Source: Atrichornis clamosus (Eukaryota; Chordata; Aves; Passeriformes; Menuridae). Taken from it: a stretch of DNA of 64,000 bases. Location of the stretch: NCBI GenBank assembly GCA_013400975.1, contig WBMZ01012791.1:62001-126000 (forward strand). The letters run 5' to 3'. The notes under the pieces are model-generated. The model was given only the letters and a program-made list of their open reading frames with translations. It made no database searches and had not been told where the DNA came from. Both the position numbers and the translations under genes were made by a program. How positions within the stretch are numbered: the stretch's first letter is position 1; every line of letters starts with the position of its first letter. Shown in pieces: positions 1-12,100 of the stretch.

Positions 1-168
1 CAGATTAAGGACTTGCTGAGCAGCAGAGACCGTGAGATAGCCAGCCTACATCGCCAGCTTGATACATCCCAATTAGAGCTTGCAGAAATGGGAAGGGTAA
101 AGGAAATGGCTCTGAAAGAAAACAGACGATTGCAAGATGACCTGGCTACAATGGCCAGAGAAAACCAG
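1..168 (+). CDS. CEP135: CEP135 exon a (5'-partial)
   Basis: Open in frame 1 from the first base; 56 codons ending at a CAG|gtatga donor (GT at 169-170). The peptide is coiled coil, beginning QIKDLLSSRDREIASLHRQL and ending LQDDLATMARENQ. The exon may start upstream of the window, because no acceptor is visible. It ends in phase 0. Confidence 0.92.
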
Positions 169-3100
169 GTATGAAGACAGTATGTAGTAATGATGTATTA
201 AACCATTTATTGCTTGCTTACTTCAAAACTGATATATCCTCAATTTTGATTGGTATGTTTAATTATTGGTATTTCTTCAGCACTGGGATATTGAAAATCA
301 CTGGTCAGAAATTGTAAAAGCAATACTTCAGGCACTTAAATGTGGTCAATGCAATGGGGGAGAAATAGACAAGCTTTCAGTTTAGTCACCTTCCCCTAGA
401 TCAAAACAGAAATCTAAATAAAATAAATCTAGGACACTACTGTTTATAATATAAGGTAATCATGTTAGTTGGTTATATCACTTGGCAGTAGGTATTTAAT
501 TGGTAAAAATTGGGTTTTATTATTTGGGGAATTGATTATTGAGAGAGCGAAAGAAACCCCACAAGCAGACTTCAGATTGTCAGGTGAAAGGGAGAGGGAG
601 AGGGAAGAGATTGCTAGCACATCTGAATTTGTTCTAGTCCATTAATTTCATCCATCTACTTTCCATGAAGCGTTGGATTTATTGAGTGAGGTCTGCCATA
701 TTTTGAGATTAGGATGTTTTGGAATGTAGATTTTAATGTGTTGGAATGTTTTCTGTGAACCTTGGCAATGTAGATTTTAATGTGTTGGAATGGTTTCTGT
801 GAACCTTGACAGGTGGCTTGCAAAGAGATATTGGCTGGGTTTTAATTTCCAGTCCTGGCAATGTTAGTTGCCATTCATATCTATTTCTCTGCAGGAATTT
901 TGTTGTCAGTGATGAATTGGGAATGGTTAATGTTGGAGGGGAAAATATAAGAGGGCTTAACAGCTACAAGACAGAGGAGTTCAAGAATACTTATTATTAC
1001 AGTGTGATAGTCCTGAATAGTCTGAATTTGTCTCCTGATTTCAGGAATGGATAAGGATATACAGTCGAGGAGAACAGGAAGGGTTCTCTTTCCATTATGT
1101 CAAGGTTGTGTGGGGTTTTTAGATGGTGAATTCAAAGGTGTCATCTATTTCCCTGGAAAAGTGTTCTTATTGGATTGTCTTTGCATTGGTAAGATAGGTG
1201 TCTTGTGGTGAGGTGATATCTTGTGTGCGTCTGTGTGTGTATGTATTAATATACAGATTCAGCTGCATATTGCAGCTTTTTGTGTGTGTGGGTTTTGGTT
1301 TTTTGTGGAGATTCTGTTCAGGTTCTTTCCTTGACTGCTTTCAGAGTTTTATGTTTGTATTAGCATTATATGGTTTTATCTTTCCTTAGTTCTCTAGTAG
1401 TTTAGATTGATAATGTATGTTCTTGCTTACAGCTAACCAATTGTTAGCTTCTCAGGCCAGAAAGCAGGTGAAAAATGGGTTATGATTGCTCAGTGGATAC
1501 TGAGTTGGTTCGTGTGTATTCATAGGCAGATTTCCAGTTGGGAGGTATACAAGTCACTCTTGGCTGCTGATGGCTAAATACATTTCCTTATAAAGAGCAT
1601 GCTATAAAGGCACAACTTAAATTTACATCAGTTTTAGAACTAGAGTTGAAATAAAATCTTTATTGTCTTGAGAAATTATCTTTTTCTTGAGGGTATCATT
1701 GAATATTTTACTGAAAGATGAGCTATCTGAAGTTGATGTAAGCTAAATAAAAATTTTGCAAGACAGATAGTTGAGAGATTCAGTTCTTTAGACTGTTTGA
1801 TTATCACCATTGTTATTCTTGTGACATCTTCATCTTGAGATGTTCTCCAGGGGTCCTCAATTAAACCAACCAGTAGTGTGTAAGGCTCATTCTTTCATAA
1901 GCAAGGGACTTATATAGTATATCTCCATTTGCACTTTTTGCAATCCTTATTGCTCCATCTCTTCTTCCTTGGAATTCTCTGTCTGGGATCCATGGCTTGG
2001 ACAGCCTGAAGTGCATCCAATCTCGTTAACCCCTCACATAGTTGGAGGAATAATGAGTTGGTTTTGTGCACCAGCTGGTTATTGGTGACCTAAAGTCTCC
2101 CAGCTCCAAGTGCATGATGTGGATGTCCCTGTACTACAGAATGTCTCCATGGACAATATATAACAAAATTGTCCAGTGTTTTATAGGGTAAGTAACATTC
2201 TTTATTGGGCTAAGCTTTAGGAAGTCTATGTAGAGAGTATGTGATCGTCATCTAAAGACCGGGCCCAGAATTTTGTTGCAACTTGATACATTCAACTTGT
2301 AGAAGAAATACAATTATTGCAGCTCCTCATGAGACTCAAATGCCTTTGACAATTTTGATCCTGAGATACAAATGTTTCTTTGAATCTGCTGTAAGTGCTG
2401 ACACTAAAAATAATCAGGGCCGTGTTAACTAACCATTTATTTCAATTCCTCTCAGTCAATCCAGCTGAGTCTGATGCTAGAAAGTATAATACAATAATAT
2501 GTAAATAAGTAAGAAAGATAGTACCCTGAACAGTTCTTGCAAAACCTATAGTGCAATTTATAGATATGTGGATGTATTATTGAAATTAGACCTGCCATTC
2601 ACAGGTGTCTAATAAAATTAAGACTGAATATTATCATAATGTGATGACTAAAGCTTTCCCAGTATGTTTAGGAAGTCTACCACAGAGAGAAGATTTCAGC
2701 ATACGTCAAATAAGGCACACAGTAAAAAGGTTGCCATTAATTAATATACTACAAAAAGAAGAAGGGGAAGAAATAAAGCAGTATTCTTTATTTCCCCCAC
2801 ATTTGAGCATGGGGATAGAAAAAGATACTTACAGTTTTTGCTCTCTAGGCTAGAGGACTCAGAGGGAGATTAGAGCTGAACCTGAGAGCACTAGAGATAG
2901 CAGCTCAAACATCTCAAACAAATTCCACGGTGCATTTTTTATGTCTGAATAAGATCTTAGTAATACATTTAGTTATTTTATCTTGCAATTCTATTTTAAA
3001 ATAAATGTTCTTTTGTTATTAAGTTGACTTTCTATTGACCTAAAACTTTCTTTCACTCAGGGGTAGTGAATCTTAAGGCTATAAGAATTCCAGCTCCCAA

Positions 3101-6100
3101 ACATCAGTATGTTGAATTTTCCAAAGATTTGTAGAATCTGTCTTCAGGCAAGCTGCATATTTTATGAACTAGTGTGATAGTCATTGTTTTTTGTGATAAT
3201 TCTTGCCTGGAAACTCTTTGGTGTATCTAAGGTAATAGGGGATGTTTCTGAACCTTACAAATCCAAAAGGGCTTTGTAAGTAGAATAGAAAAAAAAATCT
3301 AGGGGCATATGCAATTACTTTGATTTAATCTAGTAGAATATTATATAGTGATTAATTTGCTATAATGCATAATTCTGCCTTTCTGTAATCTCTTTAGGCT
3401 ATCAGTACTGAGCTTGAAGATGCAATGCGTGAAAGAGAAGAAATGAAAACCAGAGTTCATAATTATATAACTGAAGTTTCCAGATTTGAGACTTTGATGG
3501 CTTCAAAGGTAAAAATATCATCTGTAGGCAGTCATTACTGTATTGAGTAAAACAAATTAAGAATTGCATGGTTTGGGTCCTGTTCTCCCTGCGTGTCCCA
3601 TTTCCTTCTTTTATTTTTTCTTCTTTGCAGTGTTTTAAGCTACTAGGGGGTATTCATGTAACACCTTATTGGATCTGAAGCACTGATTAATTCTAGCACA
3701 TCACAATTTCATTGATCATGTCTAGTTGGCCATAATACAGGAGAATGACAAACGTGTCATGTTTGAAAGTTGTTTTGCTTTTGAGTTTTGATGAGGCAAC
3801 CATAAAGTAACTGGTACTGTTTCATGACCGTAGGCAACAAGAGGCTTATACGATGATTTTAAATATTTTACCCCTTTTGAAAAGGAAAATTTTTATCTGT
3901 AGTTCTGCATGAAAGTGTAAAAATAGTACTGTTAAAACAATGCTCTTGTTAAATGTCTTTTATCCTAATACTTGGATTCAAAGGTGTGATATATGTGAAT
4001 TAAAACTTATAATTATTTAAAACAAATAGGATTTGTGTCAAGGCAAAATGAATTGGCAAATTTATTATGTGACTTTGGATTGGGAAGAATGAGTTTTGGT
4101 CTGACTTCAATTTGCATGTCTAGATGAATGCATGTAAAATCTACCATGTTTTACAAGTAGAAACTGAAGCATGGGGAAAAAATTAAGGTCAGTAGTATGC
4201 TAGCTTAGAACTATCCATTTAAAACACTTGAGGTTTATTTTTTAAGAATTTTACAATATATCATATGTCCAAAGTACTTCAGCTACAGATGTGGCTACAC
4301 CTTTGACAAATGAGAATCCAGTTATTCAAGTTGGGTACCAGGAAGCTGTAGAGTATATAGCCATCAACCAGTTATGAATGGTTGATTTCAGGGATTTGTC
4401 TAGTGTTATATCTGAGTAATGCCTCTGGAGACAAGAATTTACTTTTCAGCACAGTGTTCACTGCTTAATCACAAGTTCCTATTTCCTAATGCTCCACCTG
4501 ATCCTGTTTGCACCTTCCAAGTTCTGCAGGATACACAGAAGGAATTTCAAACACAGTAGCCTTCCTCATTAGATAAATCTGATTTATGCTACCAACATGC
4601 ATATCCCACTGTGCTTTACATGAGCAGGGAGGAAGGGAAGGGAGGTAAATAAGAAAAATTTATCACTGCCTTATAATATGCACTTGCAGTTTGGCCAAAT
4701 TAAAATACTCAAGGAGTATTTTTTCTATCACTGCACAAATGGTAAGCACTAAAGCTCACAGTTTTGTGCTCAAATTGATTACCAGTGTTTCAGGCACTAC
4801 CATGATATGAATATTTGTAAGAGCACGATAAGTAAAAAGCTGAAAATGGACTTCTGCTGGAATTTCTTGGCTAGGGCAGCACTCCATGTATCTCAGTAAT
4901 GTGACCCTTGACAATGCAGGGAGATTCAAAATAACCCCTCTCCTGGGAGCCTTGAAACTCATTAACAACTTCTAAGTGTAAGTACTTCCATTTTAAGAAA
5001 ATTGAATACCATCACTGTATTTATTTGCTATTTGGACTTGTAAAAGAGATGATGCTTTTTACTAGTTGCCAGATAGTGGGATTAAGAAAATGAAGGGAGA
5101 TCTACTTTCTGGGAAAAGAAAAAAGAGATACTGTAAGGAGTAGGCATGAAATAAGATCAAACAACTTGAAGGTATGTTGATCATTGCAGAGTGATTTCCT
5201 GTTTCATTAGGAAAAAGAAAACCAAGAATTGTTAGAGAGGTTTCAAATGCTCCATACGCAAGCTGAAGACTGGGAGATGAAGGCTCATCAAGCTGAAGGA
5301 GAAAGCAGCTCAATACGGCTTGAACTCCTTTCAGTAGATACAGATCGAAGACATCTTCGAGAGAGAGTAGAACTTCTGGAAAAAGAGATTCAAGAGGTAA
5401 TAACTTGTGCAATGAAATTCTGCCAAGGAAATTGGCATACATTCAAGTGTTTTTTAAATAAAGTCAATGTACTATTTTTAATGCCTTGATGGAAAATCAT
5501 TTCTATGTGTGAATGTTTCAAATATGAACACTTGAGTTTTTGAAACAATAACTGATTTTATTTAGATGTGCTTTCCTTCTCCCCTGCTTTCCCAAAATTA
5601 GAATAATTACATTTATTTTCATAGTTTTAGATCTCTTCTGTTGGGTTATCATTGTTATTATGACATTGTAAGAATCTTTTGTTTATTTGCTTCAAAATAT
5701 TTGCATATAGCTTTATGAGCATTTTGTAAGCTTAGTTCTTACATTTCTTTGAAGCTCTGAATGACGTATTTGAAACATTGGTGGCTGGAGTCAAGTTAAA
5801 AATCTGGTAGACATCCAAATTCAGAATCAGGATTGCATAATACTGAATCCTAGACCAATATCATAGAACATAATGAGGTTTATATTTTAGAAGGAATAAC
5901 TCCATGGAGATCAAAGGAGTTCTAGAGCATAATTGTTGTGGATTGACTACATTTTATCTCATACTTTTAATTAGCCAAAAAGAGCTAGAGACTATATTGT
6001 AAGCCAAGTAAAAATAGGTTGTATGTTTGGGGTTTTCAGCTTTTTAATTCTCTGAAGCTGGAATACAGCCTTTTTCACTCTTTTATAGTATTTGTATAAT

Positions 6101-9100
6101 TCTTCAAGATGGTGATTAAAAATTGCAGAGAGGGTTTATTAGTTGTCCTTAGCTGTGTTTTAGGGAGAGGCAAGGAATGTACTTTAAAGTTAGTTTTATA
6201 GGGAAAGTTAACTTTGAAGGGAAAATAAGTTAAAAAACCCCAAGTTATTCAGTAGGAAACTGTTAAATTTAACACTGAAGGTGTATCCATATTTGTCTTC
6301 ATTTAGCATATTGTTGCACATCAAGTATATGAATCTCAGATCTCCTCCATTACAAAAAATATGTCCAAATTGGAAGAGGATCTTAAACGTGAAAATCAGG
6401 ATAAGTCTTCTGTGTTGGCAGACCTGACTTCTGTGAGGGAACTCTGTGTGAAACTTGAGGCTAGCAAGGAACTTTTATCTCGACAGCTGACATCCAAAAG
6501 CATGGATTATGAAAGGGTAAGCAAAGGCAAATTTAATTTCCTATAACAAAGTAACTTCCTTTGCTTTTAATAGTTTTTAGAGACAAGAACTACTTTTGAT
6601 AGGAAGGTAAGTTAATTTACATCACTAGTTTTGCATTTTTGTATAAATTATATATTTTACAGCATATAGATCTGTATCTGTGGGTTTTGTACAAAAAGAG
6701 GGAATTTCTTTGATTCATTATCACTGCAAACTGTTGCAGGTGTAATTTTAGCTATACCACAGATTATATGTATTTCTTTTTGGGTTTTAACTTACCCAAA
6801 TTTTATAAAAAGCAAATAGTGCACTTCTTATTTAGATATAATAGACCTTTCTCTAATGGCTTCTTTTCAATTAAATTGAAATTTAGATACAGCTGAAATT
6901 CATTGAATATTTTGAAATAGTTTTAAATACTCATATTTTCTGAACCTTTTTCTTTAGAGCTGACTTTGTCTTTATTTAGTGACTTGGTCAGGCTTTCTGG
7001 GACTGTAATATTCACCTTGAGAACAGTAGAATTTGTTTATATTCATAGAACTGAAGAGGAAAACAAATATTTCTGCATTTTCAGAAAAAGCCAAGAGGCT
7101 AGTTGTGAGCTGACCTAGTCAAATACAATGAAGTATAGTAACTACTGTTTTTGTACTTGTGCAAAAGTCTACTGCTGTTAAAAGCCAATTTGTGTTCCAG
7201 GTACTTCCTTAAACATTTCCAGCACTCAGTAATGCAGCTCCCAGGAAAACATTTGATAGATGTACAGTTTGACTAGTTTTAAATCAGGTATAATATAAAA
7301 TATTTGTAGGTTTTATGTTGTTTTGTGAGCTCAGTTTCCTATTCTTTTTTATGAAACTTCCGATCATTTCAGTTTTTATAACAACTCTTCTTTAATGTAT
7401 AAAATTTGTGCCTTAGCTTCTAGGAGAATTAGAAGATATAAAATCAGAAGTAGAGTTGATGAAAAAGCAGCTATCCAGTGAGAGACTTACTGTTCAGAAT
7501 CTTGAAACGTTATTGGCTACTAGTAGAGACAAAGAATTTCAGAACCAGTTAACATCCCAAGAGAAAGATACCGAAATTCAGTTACTGAAAGACAAGCTAA
7601 CACTGGCTGAGAGCAAACTGTAAGTTTTAACAAGTGTATGTGTGTTATGTGGTTTACAAAAGAACTGTTTCTTTGTGACAATACTTACTCACAAAGTCTG
7701 GTTATTCAGTATGGCTGAGCAGCTTTTTGCAGCAGTGTCTTTTGGCCTTTCATGGCATCATTCACTTAAAGTTTTACAGATCTTTCATATTGCTTTCATT
7801 AATCAGCGCTTCGGTGGACATCAGTTTAGTGCAAGCAGTAAACTTAAACAGGAGTTCCAAAGGAAACATCCTCTAAATAAAATTTTGACATATGTTTACT
7901 GCTCACAGAAGAAGAAACCCAACAAGTATATTAAATTAATGGTAAATGTGAATTGCTTATCTACTGAAGATGCCTGTTGTCCTTGCTTTGATTAAAGTAA
8001 GAATCACTACATAATAAATAGTGAAGTCATAGTGCTTTAAAAAAATTGCTGATGTTGATATTAACTGTTAAGGAAAAGGTCCTGTATCACTTATTATTCT
8101 TTGGAAATATAAACAGAACTAAGCCTGACACCTACATGAAATGTGGCCAGCAACTTCTTACACTGTGCATCTGCCTAAAGAAGAAATAACTTTTAACAAC
8201 ACTTGTAGAAGACTAATCTGTTTGAAACAAGGAAGTTAAGGGGGGAGGTATTTTTGTATGTGAAATTCATGTACAAGAGAAGTGGGAGATATAAACGTTT
8301 TTCTTCATGTTATGGAGCAGGGAATTTGGCATTTCCATGATATGCTATTTTAGAATCATTTGGGTTGAAAAAGACCCCTAAGATCAACAAGTCAAGCCAT
8401 TAACCTAAAATTGCCAAGTATCATGACAGGGTAATTCTTGTAAGGATATGTTAGCCAGTGACTAGTGTAGCTCTGCATTAAATAGCAAGAAGGAGGAATA
8501 GCAGCTGAATGCAGATGGTGGTGAAGAGTACAGTCAAAGTAGAACTTCAGCAAAGAGATTCACTCATTTAGTAAGCACTAAGGTAGAGAGAGAAAGGAAA
8601 CATATGGAAGTTAACAGATAATGCTCCTTATGAGATTTAGAATATAGCCTACTTAAACAGGTAAAAGCTGTCTGTAACCTGGGGACACAGATGTGCAAGA
8701 AAGAATGCTTTTGGTTGATTTATGTAGAGACTAAAACTTACAGCTTATGGTGGTCCACCTCAAGTAGCAGTGACCTCAGTGAATCTGTAGATGACAACAT
8801 TATTAATTGCCCCTGTGCAACTAATTGCTTAATGTTTTAATATTGCTGATTTTTGTTTACTTGGGGAAAAAATATTAATTGCGTACAACAAGCATAAACT
8901 AATGTAATGTCCTGATTATGAAGTTTTGTGTGAAAGTTAGAAAAAATACAAACCAACAAAACCCCAAAAACAAACTGAAAAAAGGAAAGAAGGAGTTTTA
9001 AATTTAAATTGAATTTAATTACTCTGTGTACAAACATTGTACAACTCTGCTTAACTAACTATATAGTAACCTTTTCACTATTTTTCTTTTGCACAAGGGT

Positions 9101-12100
9101 AGGGTTCATTTGTTTTTTGTAAATGTCAGTACTTGTGTTGTTAATAGGGTGGGATATTGTAGGAAGAAGGAAAGCATTCTCTTGGAGGAAGAGTGGCCAT
9201 TCTGTTGTTTTCCTCTGTTTGTCTCAAAGGTTCTGCATGTTACTAGGCAAATGTTCAGGTGTGAGAACTAGTTGTATGTACCTTATTTTCTACTATATGG
9301 TTTGTGGTAGTTTCAGTCTAAAGAGCAGGAACTTTAAATGCTCACAGCTGTGACTGAAGTATGTGACAGTTATGCTTGTGTCTTGCAAAATACAAAAATT
9401 CATTTGGCTTGGCAGAATTTCAGTTCTAACTGACAAAAATCATATGCCAATATTTTTGAACATTATTTAAAGTTTTGGCTTTATTGTGCCTGTCCTTCCA
9501 CTGTATTTAGAAAATGGCACTGATACAGCCTCTGACTTTAGAAGGATTCTCAGAATTAAGTTTCACTTGTGAAATTCTCCAGTGCTGTAATTATGAGTTC
9601 TGTAAAGAGTAAGTATTTGTGTTACTTTGAGTGATACTTGGGTGATAGTACAGTAAATGAGATCTTGAGGCTCTAGAGTGATTAAAGAATTAAATAAACA
9701 GAGAATATGGAATAGCTAAACTACTTGTTGAGAGCTATCTGTATCTACTGTGAAAGAGACAGATGTCCTGTGAAAATTGTTTCCTCATATAAACTTATAT
9801 GATGATNGAGTTGTGTTACTTTGAGTGGTACTTGGGTGATAGTACAGTAAATGAGATCTTGAGGCTCTAGAGTGATTAAAGAATTAAATAAACAGAGAAT
9901 ATGGAATAGCTAAACTACTTGTTGAGAGCTATCTGTATCTACTGTGAAAGAGACAGATGTCCTGTGAAAATTGTTTCCTCATATAAACTTATATGATGAT
10001 TAGTGTGCATAAGGGTTTCAAATTAAAATATTTCTAAACTTTTGAGCAATTTACTTGATGCTGTTAATTTTGTTTAAATGTCATTGACATGGAATAACCT
10101 CAGAACTCACAAACTGTTTGCTTTCTTTCCTTATTTTGCAATAATGATATTGGGCCCTGAATTCTTACCTCCATCCTGAAAGCATATGCCTGTCTCTGAA
10201 GGACTTATTATAAGATATCATCAAGATCTCTTGTCTTCTGCATCTGTTCTCAACATATTGGATCAAGATACCATTCTAGGAATTTTACTGATGAATAGGG
10301 AACACGGGAAAAATTTCTGCGGTTCTATTGGGAGCAAATATCTTGAGTAGTTTTCATCTTCCTGGAGTCAAATACCAGCGAGTGCCAGCCAGGAAGTCTG
10401 TGACTGACCTAGGAGTGGAACTCATTTTTCAGAATTCCAATCCAGTGCTTTAGCAATAAACTAGTACAACTTTGCTTCTCCAGAAGTGACTTTTGAGCAC
10501 TCCACCTCATACTGGCTTTGAAGACTGTATGGAATAACACAGCTGTATAGATTCTCATTTAGAAAATTTATTTTATGCAGAAAATTTCTTTTTCTTCCTT
10601 TATAATGTAATTAATGGTATTTTGCAATCAAGCATTGAGTTGGCCAAGCTGATGATTTACTAAGGAGTATATTAATTATGTTTCTTAAGATTTTCAAGGC
10701 TGCTTTTCATTTTGATTCTTGCAGTTGAAAGAGTTGGGCCCAAACACCAAGCGTATAGTTGACAGGCTTTCAGACTCTGGGTTTTGCTGGTCTGGTATTT
10801 GGATTAGTACAATTTTTACTGAGATTTGATTCAGTTGTGTTCATGCCTAGCTGGATAGTTTTGGCCTACTTGATAAAATTCTTACTGAAGCCATATTTGT
10901 TACATTTGTATTTTTTTGTGGATATTGACTGTTTTTTTCTTCTATTTTTACGTGAAGATCATCTCACATTGCAACAGATGATAGTAAATCAATAAATTAA
11001 TGTTTTAATTGTTTTGTCTATTTTTATAAAACATGTTTGTGTTTACCTTTGTCTGAAAAAGAACATGATGTAGTCAGGATGTAGTGAGAGGCTTGCCAGC
11101 TTCTGACTTGGTTCTCACGATAGATTCTTCCAGAAACATTCTGTTGCATTCATTTGATTTTTGCTACTTCTAATTTGTCTTTGATTTGGTCTGTGAAACA
11201 ACATGTTCAGTATCTGGTTTTGTTTTATCTTGCTCTAACTTCTCTGAGCTCCTAGCTGATGGTGTTCAAAGAAAACTTTGTTGCTTCTCGTGATTTTTTT
11301 TTTTAGAAGCAGCAATAATAGAGAGGTTTCCATACTTCGAAGTAAAGTTGCACAGCTGCAGACTGACTGTGATGTTTTAAAAAGGAAACTGACAACTGAG
11401 CGATTTGAACGGTAAGGTGCTGGTTTTTCAGTGAGCTGATTCTCTTCATTTCTTCCTTCTCACTTTTAAAACTGTTGCTTTTTTCAGTAGTGAGGAACTT
11501 TTTGGAAAACTCTGTTCCTCTTGTCATGCAAAATCTAATATTCTCATCTTGAAAACTGCATAATTAAAAAAGAAAGAATCCTATGCAGTTTCAGAATTTC
11601 CTTGTAAGTTTTGTGAGTTTACCACTGCCTCTAAAAATTAAAAAAAAAATCCCATCCCATGAAAACAAGAATAAAATTGAGTGACTTTACCAGAAAATGA
11701 GACTTTTTGCAAAGTATTGTGAAAAATCACACCAGGTAAAAATACGGAAAAAAAGAAGTTACGTTTTCTTCCTTTAAGATCCTGCAGTACCAAAGTGTTG
11801 TGTAAGTGGGGTTGCTGTTTGTTGGCAGGGAGCGAGCGATTCAGGAGATGCGCCGGCACGGCCTCTCCACGTCATCGTTACGGGCCTCGCCTCCCCTCAC
11901 TTCCACACTGAGGTCTCCCTCACGTTCTCCAGAACGCGGCCTTGTCAGGACTACTGATCAAGCAGCAGCCGAAAGGTAGGTGATTTGATTGTAGCATATT
12001 GCTTCTCTCTGAGAGTTAAGTTTAAACGCTTTCTAAAGAATACCTTTTTGGTTATATGAAATTGTTGCACACTTCAGGTGTTTCTAAGTTCTGCTTTTCC

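Larger units (their letters stand above)
7620..11306 (+). other. CEP135 intron (exons e-f)
   Basis: GT-AG intron of 3.7 kb, splitting a Leu codon. It contains a short minus-strand CR1 piece (8350-8435) and the 190-bp duplication flanking the only N of the window (9617-10000). The open frame at 7642-7995 is intronic. Confidence 0.85.

Noticed and set aside
5062..5442. 126-codon minus-strand frame
   Set aside because: It is antisense to CEP135 exon c, whose + strand frame, splice sites and homology explain the sequence.
7642..7995. 117-codon + strand frame after exon e
   Set aside because: It begins inside the intron past a strong donor and has no continuity with the coiled coil.
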